From Helicobacter felis ATCC 49179 (lineage in GTDB: Bacteria; Campylobacterota; Campylobacteria; Campylobacterales; Helicobacteraceae): a DNA stretch of 64,000 bases. The stretch lies in contig NC_014810.2 of NCBI RefSeq assembly GCF_000200595.1, positions 1,064,311 to 1,128,310 of the forward strand. Reading direction: 5' to 3'. Positions 17,752 to 26,667 of the stretch are shown here, one piece after another (position 1 is the stretch's first letter; each line of letters starts with the position of its first letter). Made by a program: the position numbers and the translations under genes. Below the pieces are notes generated by a model. It saw only the letters and a program-made list of their open reading frames with translations. It was not told the origin of the DNA and searched no databases.

Positions 17752-18952
17752 TTGTGCGTCCTCAAAAAAAAATAACACTCTCTCTTTTGCCGATCACTCA
17801 GAAATGGAGGCGATGAATACAAGTCTTCCAGTCGTGCAGGGAATTAAAACTATCAACGATGTGCAATCTGTAGGTTTTGAATGGTTGCCCATTAGCCACC
17901 CTGAGCGCATCGATGGTTTTGTGATTTACCGCACCCAGCAGGACCAAAATTTTAAGCGCGTAGGTGTGGTCCGCAACCCCTTTGCTACGCATTACTACGA
18001 TGACAATCTCACGCCCCAAACCCAGTATTACTACCAAATCGCCACGATAGGGAAAAATGGCGAGCTTTCCCAGATGTCTAAAACCATCAATGTGCGCACT
18101 TCGTTTATTAACCCTGTGGAAAATGTCTTTGCGAGCATGACCACACCTAGGGAAATCAAAGTTTTTTGGACTCCCCATCCTAATCCTAGCATTGCTAAAT
18201 ACATCATCCAAAGAGAGGACGATCAAGGGAAATTTGTCAATATTGGGGCAGTGAGAAACCGCCTTTTTGTGGAATATTTTGATCGCAAGCTAGGGGATGG
18301 GCAAACCCACCGCTACCGTGTGATTGCTGAGGATTTTGAGGGCGCAAAGTCTTTGCCCAGTGCTGTTGTAATAGGCAAGACAAAAAACCCCCCACCTCTA
18401 GTAAATGGCACTCAAGCCAGCACAGCTCTCACACGGCGCGTGCAACTCAAATGGAGTCCTGCTGAACAAAAGGATGTTGTGGGTTATAGGATTTATGCCG
18501 CCGATGATCTCAATGGCAAGTATAAAGAAATTGCCCAAACCCGCGCCACCGAGTATATCGACAATGTGAATACAGATGGGACAGATAGATTTTATAAGAT
18601 TGTGGCTGTAGACAAAGATGGGATTGAGGGCAATATGCCTCAAGAGGCGATCAAGGGAGCGACCTTGCCAAGACCTCCTACACCCGTTATCACAAAAGGC
18701 ACGATTGAAGATGGGCGCGCCATCATCACTTGGGAGGCGATTAAGGGGACAAGGGTGCGCGATTATGCAGTGTATCGTTTTGAAAATAACTCCCACTCCA
18801 AACCCTTGCGCTACGGCTCCATCATAGGCACACAATTTGTCGATAAGGCGATGGAAACCGGGACAAAATACCGCTATCAGGTGGTGAGTGTGGATGGGGA
18901 TGGGTTGGAGTCGCGTCCAAGTAAAGAGGTCGAATTGCGCTTGGATCGTTAG
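17696..18952 (+). CDS. Lipoprotein with four fibronectin type III repeats
   Basis: A 418-residue exported lipoprotein. The signal peptide MGVSKKLVFLSVLALFLSNC ends in a lipobox with the lipidated Cys at residue 20. After it come four FN3-like beta-sandwich repeats of ~90 residues, each with the tryptophan and tyrosine pattern: VGFEWLPISHPERIDGFVIY, IKVFWTPHPNPSIAKYII, VQLKWSPAEQKDVVGYRIY and AIITWEAIKGTRVRDYAVY. FN3 repeats usually act as binding or spacer modules. It sits between an RNA-modification gene and trmB-ftsEX, an order known from H. pylori. The partner is unknown; the long 56-base overlap with the upstream gene makes coupling likely. Confidence 0.85.
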   Translation: MGVSKKLVFLSVLALFLSNCASSKKNNTLSFADHSEMEAMNTSLPVVQGIKTINDVQSVGFEWLPISHPERIDGFVIYRTQQDQNFKRVGVVRNPFATHYYDDNLTPQTQYYYQIATIGKNGELSQMSKTINVRTSFINPVENVFASMTTPREIKVFWTPHPNPSIAKYIIQREDDQGKFVNIGAVRNRLFVEYFDRKLGDGQTHRYRVIAEDFEGAKSLPSAVVIGKTKNPPPLVNGTQASTALTRRVQLKWSPAEQKDVVGYRIYAADDLNGKYKEIAQTRATEYIDNVNTDGTDRFYKIVAVDKDGIEGNMPQEAIKGATLPRPPTPVITKGTIEDGRAIITWEAIKGTRVRDYAVYRFENNSHSKPLRYGSIIGTQFVDKAMETGTKYRYQVVSVDGDGLESRPSKEVELRLDR

Positions 18953-18955
18953 TTG

Positions 18956-20104
18956 ATGCCCCATTTTAACGCGACTAGAGTTTTTACCTCCTTTCCTTTT
19001 CAAGAGGAGGGTTTGCATTTTCTCTACGAGGCAAAGAGTTGTCTTTACCCGCATAAAAGCCTCATCCATGTGCAAAGTCCCACACATGATTTTTGTCTTC
19101 ATAAAATCGCGCGCCAAGAAGGCTATCTTTTTAAGGGTGAAAAATCTACGCGGCCTGTTCCTGTAGCAATCTTGCAAAAGGCTTTATCCATCTTGGCGCG
19201 CCATTGCGAGGGAGTGGTGGGTAATTTGGCAGAGGCTAAGTATTCTCAAACAAGCCCATTTTTATTAGAGGGAGAAGATTTTTTAAAGTTTGATGCCTTC
19301 CATTTAGAAATTGGATTTGGATCAGGGAGGCATTTGTTACAAAAGGCCAAAAACCACCCACAAGAGATTTACATAGGCCTAGAGGTCCACACCCCTAGCT
19401 TAGAGCAAGTTTTAAGGCAAATAGAGCTTTTAGGGCTTAAAAACCTTTATGTGGCGCGCACGGATGCGCGCGCTCTCTTAGAGGTGCTTCCCTCTAATGT
19501 GTGCCTTAGTTTGGATTTGCATTTTCCCGTGCCTTGGGATAAAAACCCTACAAGAAGAGTGATGGGGACTCAGACCCTTAAGAATATGCTCAGAGTTCTC
19601 AAAGAAGGGGCCACTTTGTGGTTACGCACGGATAGTTGGAACTATTTTCAAGAGAGTTTGCGCCTTGCCCAACAAGAGAATTGTGCCTACAGCACAGACA
19701 CAAATGCCTCTGTGGCCGTGCCTAGTAAGTATGAACAACGCTGGCTTAAGCAGGATCGCAATATTTATGATTTAAGAGTGTGTGCGCCTCAAAATCATTT
19801 CTCATCTTCTAAAACTATCCTTTTAGGAAATGAGTCGTTGCAAGGCGCACCCAAAACTCTACAAGAAGTGTTAAATCAAAGGCATTTTAAGGGGGAGAAT
19901 TATTTTTTGCACATCCAAGATGTGTTGGAGTGCAACAAACTTTGGGTCTTGGTGCTCAGTTTTGGGGATTTTATAGCCCCTACAAATAAAATTGCTCTGT
20001 GGGATGGACAAAATTTAAGCTATGTAGGAGGCATGCCTTACAACACGGAGGCAAATAGATGGGCGCAACGAAAACTATTAGAAACTCTTAGGGAGGTATT
20101 GTGA
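18956..20104 (+). CDS. trmB: tRNA (guanine-N7)-methyltransferase TrmB
   Basis: TrmB methylates G46 in the tRNA variable loop with S-adenosylmethionine. The SAM-binding motif is LEIGFGSGRHLLQKAKN followed by IGLEVHTPSLEQVL. The catalytic region has SLDLHFPVPWDKNPTRRVMG, with the usual F-PDPW replaced by F-PVPW. The protein is ~382 residues, longer than the ~215-240 of many bacteria because of an extra N-terminal ~115 and a C-terminal ~130 residues; such long forms are usual in Helicobacter. ATG at 18956 is chosen over TTG at 18953. The stop overlaps the ftsE GTG start. Confidence 0.9.
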   Translation: MPHFNATRVFTSFPFQEEGLHFLYEAKSCLYPHKSLIHVQSPTHDFCLHKIARQEGYLFKGEKSTRPVPVAILQKALSILARHCEGVVGNLAEAKYSQTSPFLLEGEDFLKFDAFHLEIGFGSGRHLLQKAKNHPQEIYIGLEVHTPSLEQVLRQIELLGLKNLYVARTDARALLEVLPSNVCLSLDLHFPVPWDKNPTRRVMGTQTLKNMLRVLKEGATLWLRTDSWNYFQESLRLAQQENCAYSTDTNASVAVPSKYEQRWLKQDRNIYDLRVCAPQNHFSSSKTILLGNESLQGAPKTLQEVLNQRHFKGENYFLHIQDVLECNKLWVLVLSFGDFIAPTNKIALWDGQNLSYVGGMPYNTEANRWAQRKLLETLREVL

Positions 20105-20772
20105 GCAGTATTGTGCTAGCAAGAGATTTATCTCTAGGCTATAAAAAAGACGAGTGGGTGATTCGCGGGGCAAATTTGAAAGTGGAGCGCAAAGATTTTG
20201 TTTTTATCTCAGGGCCTAGCGGATGTGGTAAAAGCACGCTATTGCGATCTTTATATGGCGATCTCCCCCTATTAGGAGGGAATTTAGAAGTGTGTAACAT
20301 TAATGTGAATCGCGCTTCAAAGGCTTTTATTAATGAATTGCGCCGCCATATTGGTGTGGTGTTTCAGGATTATAAGCTCATTGAAGAGTGGACGGTGGAG
20401 CAAAATATCAAATTGCCCATGCTCATCAATGGCTATAAAAAAGAGGAATGCAATATCCAAGCAGAAAAACTCTTAGCCCATGTGGATTTACTCTATAAAT
20501 CTAACCGCTATCCCTTAGAGTTAAGTGGGGGAGAACAACAACGCGTGGCGATGGCGCGCGCTATCGCGCACAAACCCTTTTTGATTTTGGCAGATGAGCC
20601 TACGGGTAACTTGGATGATTATTCTAGTGATATGATTTGGAGTTTGCTCAAAGGGGCCAACAAACAATTAGACATCACGATTGTGGTGGTTACACACCGC
20701 ATCCCCAGTAATTTCAATGTGCCTTACCGCAAGATTTATATCAAGGATGGAGAGGTGCATGAATACACTTAA
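20101..20772 (+). CDS. ftsE: Cell-division ATP-binding protein FtsE
   Basis: FtsE is the ABC ATPase of the FtsEX complex, which passes a conformational signal through the membrane to activate wall hydrolases at the septum. Walker A is [15 protein letters not shown], the Q-loop region is VVFQDYKLI, the signature is [15 protein letters not shown] and Walker B is [13 protein letters not shown], followed by the switch VVTHR. It has 223 residues, the family norm. It starts with GTG at 20101 inside the trmB stop and overlaps ftsX by 14 bases. Confidence 0.95.
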   Translation: MSSIVLARDLSLGYKKDEWVIRGANLKVERKDFVFISGPSGCGKSTLLRSLYGDLPLLGGNLEVCNINVNRASKAFINELRRHIGVVFQDYKLIEEWTVEQNIKLPMLINGYKKEECNIQAEKLLAHVDLLYKSNRYPLELSGGEQQRVAMARAIAHKPFLILADEPTGNLDDYSSDMIWSLLKGANKQLDITIVVVTHRIPSNFNVPYRKIYIKDGEVHEYT

Positions 20773-21568
20773 GGAACATTTAGCGTTTTTGTTGCCTTTA
20801 ATGGCGCTTCTCTTTGGGTTGGAGAGTGTGCTGTGGACTCTGCGCGCTGTAGATGTGCGTGAGAAACAACTTTCCAAAAACTACACCATTACTATAGTGA
20901 GTCAACAGCCTTTGACACTAGAGTTTGTGCGCCAAAATATCCGCGCGAGCATTTCCTTAGAGCAGCTTAACCCCGATTCTATTTTGCAAAGATTGCAACA
21001 AAATCTTAGCCCTAGCAGTCTTGCTAATCTTAAAAAGAGTTTGCCCTTTTTCTATTCCCTAAAGCTCCGCCAATTTCCTACTTCTGAGGAATTGCAACAA
21101 ATCCACCATCGGTTGTTAAAAATACCCGGGGTTTCTAGGGTAGAGGTCTTTAGCAAAACCCATGATCAAGAATACCGCCTTTTGCTTTTACTCAAGGAGA
21201 GCACTTTAATTTTTGCGTTGCTAATAGGATTGCTCTCTGTCTTGCTCTTGATCAAACAGGTTCGGGTGTGGAATTTACAATATTCTAAGCGTATTGAGAT
21301 TATGGACCTCTTGGGCGCGCCTATGCGAATCAAGCATGGTTTTTTATTCCGATTGGCTTTGATTGATTCGGTGTTGGCAAGTGTGGGGGTGTTGTTGGGT
21401 GGGGCGTATTTGATCTCACAGCAAAAATTCCAAACGATTTTAAACACTCTTGGTTTAGAAAATGGTTTATTTTTGTGGCAGGAAGATTTAGCGATCTTTT
21501 TAGGAGCTTCGCTCGCCATTTCTCTAACTTGCGTATGGGTGGTGGTGATTCAAAGGAGAGGGGCATGA
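20759..21568 (+). CDS. ftsX: Cell-division membrane protein FtsX
   Basis: FtsX is the four-helix membrane partner of FtsE. The start chosen is ATG at 20759, inside the end of ftsE, giving 269 residues. The first helix (LAFLLPLMALLFGLESVLW) is followed by a ~150-residue extracytoplasmic loop with LRQFPTSEELQQI and GVSRVEVFSKTH, the region that meets the hydrolase activator. Then come the helices ESTLIFALLIGLLSVLLLI, LFRLALIDSVLASVGVLL and LAIFLGASLAISLTCVWVVV. The stop overlaps the start of the M23-type gene (ATGA), which supports a functional module. Confidence 0.92.
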   Translation: MNTLKEHLAFLLPLMALLFGLESVLWTLRAVDVREKQLSKNYTITIVSQQPLTLEFVRQNIRASISLEQLNPDSILQRLQQNLSPSSLANLKKSLPFFYSLKLRQFPTSEELQQIHHRLLKIPGVSRVEVFSKTHDQEYRLLLLLKESTLIFALLIGLLSVLLLIKQVRVWNLQYSKRIEIMDLLGAPMRIKHGFLFRLALIDSVLASVGVLLGGAYLISQQKFQTILNTLGLENGLFLWQEDLAIFLGASLAISLTCVWVVVIQRRGA

Positions 21569-22812
21569 GAAAATGTGTGCTCGCTCTCCTGATAGGCTTG
21601 CTTTGTGCTGCCTCTAAAGAAGAGGGAATCGAGGAGATCGAGCGCAATATCCATCTTAATACCAACAAATTACAAGAAGCCACGGCGCAGAAAACTAAAC
21701 TTAGCAATCATCTTAATACTTTGGGCAATGCGATTAACCAAAAATACAAGCAAAGTCAGGAGCTCGCCAGGCAAATTCGCGATATTCAAAAAAATATCGA
21801 TAAAAACCAAGCCCAAAACCAAGCTCAAGAAAAGACCTTAGGCGAATACCGCACTTATTTAAACAGTCTCAAAAAAAATCGTCTAAAGATACAAGATGAG
21901 GTAACAACCCTACTACTAAAAGACATTGTATTTGTCATGGTTTTGGAGAGTCAAGACCTTGTCAGCACAGAGGATCTGATGCTTCAAGAACTCTTTAAGC
22001 GGCTAAGTCAGAGTTCTAAAAATCGCTTAGAAAATTTAAGCATTCAAGAGGAGCAGGTCAACGCCAAAATCGCCAAAATCTCTGATAGCATTGCCAAAAT
22101 TAGTGCCACCATCGATGTTCAAAAAGATAGGAAACACGATCTACAACTCATAGTAGAAGCGCAACAAAAATTAATTGAGAGCATGCGCGCCGAACTTCAA
22201 GTCTACAACAAGAAACTAGAGACTTTGGATAAGGAACGCAGAGGGCTAGATCAGCTCTTGGCCTCGCTCAATATTGTCAAACTTGCCAAACAAAAGGAGA
22301 TGGAGAATAAAAAAGCAAGCAATAATGAAGAAGGGTCAAAATCTGCACTTGGAGGCATAGAAGCTCCCATTGAAGTTAGACAAGTGGCCAGTTCTTATCG
22401 TGATATTGTTACTATTGCCTATCACGGACCCAAAACCATTTCTCCCCTGAGTAGTTATAAAATAGTGCAAAAATTTGGACCTTATTTTGATCCTGTTTAC
22501 CGGCTTAAAGTGTTTAATGAGTCGATCACGCTTGTGCCTACAAGACCCAATGCTGTAGTGCGCAGTGTTTTTGATGGACGGGTGGTTTATGCTAAAGAAG
22601 TCCCGATCTTAAAAAAAGTCATTATCATCGAACATAAAGATGGGATGCACACCATTTATTCCCAATTAGATAAAATCGCCCCCACGATCAAGCATGGCCT
22701 GCATGTACAAAAGGGCTATGTGATTGGGCGCATCGATCAAAGATTGAGTTTTGAAGTAACTCTTAAAGACAAACACATCAATCCCCTAGAACTTATCGCG
22801 CAAAATCCCTAA
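21565..22812 (+). CDS. EnvC-like murein hydrolase activator (degenerate LytM)
   Basis: This 415-residue exported protein should link FtsEX to wall hydrolysis at the septum. The start is ATG at 21565, overlapping ftsX; the signal peptide is MRKCVLALLIGLLCAAS. Residues ~25-270 are coiled coil rich in K, E, Q and N, with repeats such as NAKIAKISDSIAKISATI. The C-terminal ~120 residues are an M23/LytM fold (VFDGRVVYAKEV, VIIIEHKDGMHTIYSQLDKI, GYVIGRI). The H-x-H motif of active M23 peptidases is absent: the matching place reads RLSFEVTLKD. So it probably activates another enzyme rather than cutting wall itself, as known for E. coli EnvC. Confidence 0.87.
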   Translation: MRKCVLALLIGLLCAASKEEGIEEIERNIHLNTNKLQEATAQKTKLSNHLNTLGNAINQKYKQSQELARQIRDIQKNIDKNQAQNQAQEKTLGEYRTYLNSLKKNRLKIQDEVTTLLLKDIVFVMVLESQDLVSTEDLMLQELFKRLSQSSKNRLENLSIQEEQVNAKIAKISDSIAKISATIDVQKDRKHDLQLIVEAQQKLIESMRAELQVYNKKLETLDKERRGLDQLLASLNIVKLAKQKEMENKKASNNEEGSKSALGGIEAPIEVRQVASSYRDIVTIAYHGPKTISPLSSYKIVQKFGPYFDPVYRLKVFNESITLVPTRPNAVVRSVFDGRVVYAKEVPILKKVIIIEHKDGMHTIYSQLDKIAPTIKHGLHVQKGYVIGRIDQRLSFEVTLKDKHINPLELIAQNP

Positions 22813-22819
22813 TTGTTTA

Positions 22820-22846
22820 TCAAAAACAACCAACCCTTGCCGATCT
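22820..22846 (+). promoter_or_regulatory. Sigma-28 (FliA)-like promoter of flaG-fliD-fliS
   Basis: TCAAAAAC at 22820-22827, an 11-base spacer, and GCCGATCT at 22839-22846 match the flagellar sigma-28 pattern TAAAGTTT-N11-GCCGATAA in spacing and in most of the -10. The predicted start is near 22853, with AAGGAG just before the flaG ATG. Confidence 0.65.
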
Positions 22847-22867
22847 TGGTGTATTTAAGGAGAATCC

Positions 22868-23239
22868 ATGTCCGGCAATATTATGGGTGTTTCAGATGTT
22901 TCTAACTTAAATCACTTCCTGTCTCAATCCACTCCCGATAATAAACATGTGTCCCTACAGACCAATCCCTCAGAACATCAAAAAACTGAAGTCGAGTCTT
23001 TAAAACAAGAGTTAACGGAACGAGATTTGCAGAAGCTTAGTAAGGAACTCAATGAGAAGATGAAGCGCATGCATTCGGACATTACCTTTAGCTACAATGA
23101 AGATATTGGAGGCTTGGTAGTAACCATCAAGGACGATCGGGGCAATAGGGTGATTCGTGAAATCCCACCCCAAGCGGTGATCGAGTTGAGCAAGAAAATG
23201 CGCGATATTGTGGGGATTCTCTTTGATAAGAAGGGTTAA
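22868..23239 (+). CDS. flaG: Flagellar protein FlaG
   Basis: FlaG is a small cytoplasmic or exported flagellar protein that affects filament length. The 123 residues have a polar, disordered N-terminus and the conserved C-terminal core LNEKMKRMHSDITFSYNEDIGGLVVTIKD-like strand pair, with VIREIPPQAVIELSKKM as the family signature. ATG at 22868 follows AAGGAGAATCC. It leads the flagellar cap block flaG-fliD-fliS-fliT-like behind the sigma-28-type promoter. Its exact action is not settled in the family. Confidence 0.9.
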   Translation: MSGNIMGVSDVSNLNHFLSQSTPDNKHVSLQTNPSEHQKTEVESLKQELTERDLQKLSKELNEKMKRMHSDITFSYNEDIGGLVVTIKDDRGNRVIREIPPQAVIELSKKMRDIVGILFDKKG

Positions 23240-23244
23240 AGACA

Positions 23245-25299
23245 ATGGCAGTAGGGCAATTAAGTTCTTTGGGAATTGGTAGCAAAGTTTTAAACTACGA
23301 TGTGATCGATAAGCTTAAAAAAGCGGACGAAAACACGATGGTTAAACCCATCGAGAGAAAGATGGAGGCCAATTTAGAAAAACAAAAAGCCCTTGTAGAA
23401 ATCCAAACTTTGCTTGGGAATTTGCGCACACCTGTCAGAGCTCTAAGCGATTATTCCACTTATACAGCTAGACATAGCAATGTAACCGGGGATGCGCTTA
23501 AAGTGAGTGTGAGTCCGGGTATCCCCATTCAAAATATCAAAGTGGATGTAGAGAGTTTAGCACAGGGGGATATTAATGAGGTGGGCACTCATTTTAGCTC
23601 CAGAGACGACTCGTTTGCGCAGTTTGATACTACTTTGCATTTTTATACCAATCATCAGGATTACGCGGTTAAAATTAAAGCTGGGATGACCTTAAGCGAT
23701 GTCGCTCAGGCAATCACGGATGCTACTGATGGCAAGGTGATGGGGATTGTGATGAAAACCGGGGGGAATAAACCCTATCAGCTAATGATCAATAGTAAGG
23801 GCACGGGCGCGGATAATCGTATCTTTTTTGGTTCTAGTGTCATCTCCCATTTGAGCAATGATGCGACCATTAATTTAGAAGCCAAGAGCGAGACAAAGCC
23901 TGAGGATGATTTTTTTATCAAAGTGCATGACGAACAAAATGTGATAGAAATTCCTATCGCTCTCAAGTTGCAGGGCTCTATTGAGAGTAAAAACGCGGCT
24001 CTGCGTGCAGCCATCCAAAAAGCCTTAGAGGATAATCCCGCTACAAAATCTTTAGCAGACAATGGGCAGTTAAATGTGGGGGTCATCAATGAGGGTAAAT
24101 CTTTGGTGATCAATGATAAACGAGGTTTGAGCGTAGAGGTAGGGGGGGCTAAGGCGCGCGAACTAGGTTTCATCCAAGATAAATCCCAAGCTGAGGGTGA
24201 TTTACTAAAAGCCCTCACCGCCCCGCAATCTGGCAAGATCAAAGGCATTATTAGTCTGAATGGACAAAACATTGACATGGGGGCGATCACAGCTGAACAT
24301 AATTCTAGTCAAGACAACGCTAACGCTCTGATTAAAGCTGTCAATGGCATTGCAGGTTTGAGCGCGTCTGTGGGCGCGGATGGGAAGTTAGTGCTCAATA
24401 GTGCCAGCGGGCAATTACGCTTAACCGGAGCTAATGCAGAGGGTAAAAAGGCTCTCAAAGATTTAGGCCTCTCAGAGGGGTTTAGCCGCTCTTATGCTAA
24501 TGCTCAAGAACTCTTTTCTGTTAAAAACTTACAGAGTGCTAGCGATGCTAAATTTACCTACAATGGGGCTAGTATCACGCGCCCTACCAATGAAGTTAAT
24601 GATGTAATTAATGGCGTGTCTTTAAGTTTGCTAGGCACAACAGAGCCGGGCAAGGGGGCTGTTGTGAGCATCACACGAGATGACAAGGCGATCATCGATA
24701 ATGTCAAAGAGTTTGTCAAAGCCTATAATGAGTTGATGCCAAAATTAGATGAGACCACCCGTTACGATCCGGACACAAGAATTGCCGGGATCTTTAATGG
24801 AGTGAGCGATATCCGCACTATCCGCTCTTCACTTATCAGTGCAGTTACTTTTACAATCACTAATAGCAAGGGCGTGGCTAGCTTGATGAAGTATGGGATC
24901 ATGCTAGATGACCATGGCAAGATGAGTTTAGACGAAAGCCGTCTTGCTAGCGCAATCAACGCCGATCCGCAAGGCACCCAAGACTTCTTTTATGGAAGCG
25001 ATGTGAAGAGTATGGGGGGCAAGGAAACCCACCAAGATGGAATCTTTGAGCGCGTGGATAAAGTTTTGGCTAATTTGGTCGATGGTGGTCATGCGCGTTT
25101 GAAGCTCTATGAAGACTCTCTAGATCAAGATGCCAAAAGCCTCAAAAAAGATAAAGAGAACGCTATGGAGTTATTAAAAACCCGCTATGACATCATGGCA
25201 GAGCGTTTTGCTGCCTATGACGAGCAGATTTCTAAGGCTAACCGATCATTTAACGCTGTGCAGATGATGATCGATCAAGCTGCTGCTAAGAAAAACTAA
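23245..25299 (+). CDS. fliD: Flagellar filament cap protein FliD
   Basis: FliD (HAP2) caps the growing filament and folds incoming flagellin. The 684 residues are the length usual for Helicobacter, longer than the enteric form. The N-terminal conserved part has GQLSSLGIGSKVLNYDVIDKLKKA-like start and SDYSTYTARHSN. The C-terminal conserved part has VKEFVKAYNELMPKLDETTRYDP and a coiled C-terminus ERFAAYDEQISKANRSFNAV. It has no signal peptide, as expected for type III export. It starts five bases after the flaG stop region and its own stop (TAATG) touches a possible fliS ATG. Confidence 0.95.
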   Translation: MAVGQLSSLGIGSKVLNYDVIDKLKKADENTMVKPIERKMEANLEKQKALVEIQTLLGNLRTPVRALSDYSTYTARHSNVTGDALKVSVSPGIPIQNIKVDVESLAQGDINEVGTHFSSRDDSFAQFDTTLHFYTNHQDYAVKIKAGMTLSDVAQAITDATDGKVMGIVMKTGGNKPYQLMINSKGTGADNRIFFGSSVISHLSNDATINLEAKSETKPEDDFFIKVHDEQNVIEIPIALKLQGSIESKNAALRAAIQKALEDNPATKSLADNGQLNVGVINEGKSLVINDKRGLSVEVGGAKARELGFIQDKSQAEGDLLKALTAPQSGKIKGIISLNGQNIDMGAITAEHNSSQDNANALIKAVNGIAGLSASVGADGKLVLNSASGQLRLTGANAEGKKALKDLGLSEGFSRSYANAQELFSVKNLQSASDAKFTYNGASITRPTNEVNDVINGVSLSLLGTTEPGKGAVVSITRDDKAIIDNVKEFVKAYNELMPKLDETTRYDPDTRIAGIFNGVSDIRTIRSSLISAVTFTITNSKGVASLMKYGIMLDDHGKMSLDESRLASAINADPQGTQDFFYGSDVKSMGGKETHQDGIFERVDKVLANLVDGGHARLKLYEDSLDQDAKSLKKDKENAMELLKTRYDIMAERFAAYDEQISKANRSFNAVQMMIDQAAAKKN

Positions 25300-25316
25300 T
25301 GTTAAGAAGGGATAAG

Positions 25317-25700
25317 ATGTTTCGAGCCAACGCCTACAATTTGTACCAACAAAATTCTGTTACTGTGGAGTCGCCTGCCAAGCTCATTGAGATGCTTTAT
25401 GAGGGTATTTTGAAGTTCTGCGCTCAAGCCCAAAGGCACATTGAAATGGGTGATATTGAAAAGAAGATTCTCTACATTAACAAGGTTACGGATATTTTTA
25501 CCGAGCTTTTAAATGTTTTGGATTATGAGAGAGGAGGCGAGGTCGCTGTTTATCTGACAGGTCTCTACACCCATCAAATTAAAGTGCTCACTCAAGCAAA
25601 TATGGAAAATGACGCAGAAAAGATCAATCTTGTGATACGGGTCGCGCGTGGACTTTTAGAGGCATGGCGGGAGATTCACCAACATGAATTGGGTCGATGA
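25317..25700 (+). CDS. fliS: Flagellin chaperone FliS
   Basis: FliS binds flagellin in the cytoplasm and stops early polymerisation. The start chosen is ATG at 25317 (MFRANAYNLYQQN), which has AGAAGGGA upstream and fits the family start A-NAY-Y-Q; ATG at 25299 overlaps the fliD stop and would add six residues. The helical-bundle core is VTVESPAKLIEMLYEGIL, INKVTDIFTELLNVLDYERG and VAVYLTGLYTHQI. It has 127 residues. It overlaps the next gene by 17 bases. Confidence 0.94.
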   Translation: MFRANAYNLYQQNSVTVESPAKLIEMLYEGILKFCAQAQRHIEMGDIEKKILYINKVTDIFTELLNVLDYERGGEVAVYLTGLYTHQIKVLTQANMENDAEKINLVIRVARGLLEAWREIHQHELGR

Positions 25701-25926
25701 ACTCAAGATCGCTCTTTTAGAAAATAACTTGGAGAAGGCGGGGGCTTTGGTTGAAAATTGTCCCTTCTTAGAGAATGCCCAACAAGCAGATTTAGAAACC
25801 CTGCAAATAGCCAGAGAGCTTATCGCCCAAACGATCGCGCGTTTGCAGGAAGCCCAGCAACATTTGGGTGTACAAATGCGCCAGCTCAAGGCCGCGCGCC
25901 GTTTTATGGAAATAGCTCCCTATTAG
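25684..25926 (+). CDS. FliT-like small flagellar helper protein
   Basis: An 80-residue, nearly all-helical acidic protein (MNWVDELKIALLENNLEKAG, then ELIAQTIARLQEAQQHLG). It follows fliS with a 17-base overlap and ends the flagellar cap block. In other bacteria this place holds fliT, the FliD chaperone, and an 80-residue helical hairpin would suit that role. Sequence alone does not prove it. Confidence 0.7.
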   Translation: MNWVDELKIALLENNLEKAGALVENCPFLENAQQADLETLQIARELIAQTIARLQEAQQHLGVQMRQLKAARRFMEIAPY

Positions 25927-26017
25927 CCCTTCAAGAACATTAATGCTTAAACTTATTTGCCCTTTGTCTAAGTGTGCTAAACTGCCTGCCTTAAAATCCA
26001 TATAAAGGATAAAGGTG

Positions 26018-26545
26018 ATGACTAAATCTATGTGGCGTGTGTCTGTGGCGGTGTTGCTTACAAGTATATCCTTGCAAGCGGCCAAGTTGGGCGAGAGTCA
26101 AGCTTATAAAAATGGTCAAGCAGCATCGATGGCCCATTTTGGTGCGAGTAGCGGGATGGATACTTCCACAGATCCCACTACGGATTGTAAACAAGCCCTC
26201 AAATACTTCAAACAAGCTATCCAAGAAAAAGACTTTGCAGGTTATGCTGGTTTGGGCGAGCTGTATCAATCAGGTTGTGAAAAGGTCGTGAAAAAGGACA
26301 CTCAAAAAGCCATCCAAAACTACGAAAAGGCAGGCCAAATGGGCTGGGGTGAGGGCTATGCTACTCTAGGTCAAATGTATCATGATGGGGCGGGTGTGCC
26401 TCAGAGTAAGAAAAAGGTGGCGCATTACTTAGCTCTTTGCCGTAAAAGCAAAGTTAAACCCAAGGTGGATCCCAATAGTCTTCTCGATCCCAAAGCAGAT
26501 GCGTGCAAGGCGATTATTTATGGCTTAGTTATGAGCGGAGATTAG
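26018..26545 (+). CDS. Exported Sel1-repeat (Hcp-like) protein
   Basis: A 175-residue exported protein. ATG at 26018 is preferred to the adjacent GTG; AAAGG lies just upstream. The signal peptide is KSMWRVSVAVLLTSISLQA. The mature part has two Sel1-like helical repeats, DCKQALKYFKQAIQEKDFAGYAG-LGELYQSGCEKV and DTQKAIQNYEKAGQMGWGEGYA-TLGQMYHDGAGV. Cysteines spaced as in the cysteine-rich Hcp proteins of Helicobacter are present (DCKQ, SGCE, LCRK, ACKA). Hcp proteins are periplasmic or secreted and bind unknown partners; some are said to have beta-lactamase or immune-stimulating activity. It is the first gene after the flagellar block and may have its own promoter. Confidence 0.78.
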   Translation: MTKSMWRVSVAVLLTSISLQAAKLGESQAYKNGQAASMAHFGASSGMDTSTDPTTDCKQALKYFKQAIQEKDFAGYAGLGELYQSGCEKVVKKDTQKAIQNYEKAGQMGWGEGYATLGQMYHDGAGVPQSKKKVAHYLALCRKSKVKPKVDPNSLLDPKADACKAIIYGLVMSGD

Positions 26546-26612
26546 GCCAAACTAGCCAAAAACCCCTAGCGCCGTTCCCACTCCGATATTAATCCCCATG
26601 CCCACTAGCAAG

Positions 26613-26645
26613 AGGGCATGCTAACCATCAAAATGGCCATGCCCT
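26613..26645. terminator. Nested hairpin between convergent genes
   Basis: AGGGCATG (26613-26620) pairs with CATGCCCT (26638-26645), and inside it CCAT / ATGG closes on CAAA. This two-tier stem lies between the Sel1 gene and the converging OMP gene; plus-strand transcripts continue into AGCCTTTAAATTTTA. It probably ends both transcripts. Confidence 0.5.
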
Positions 26646-26667
26646 AGCCTTTAAATTTTAAGTTGCT

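Noticed and set aside
18398-19177. 259-codon minus-strand open frame
   Set aside because: It lies opposite the FN3 lipoprotein and trmB, both well supported, and shows no family motif.
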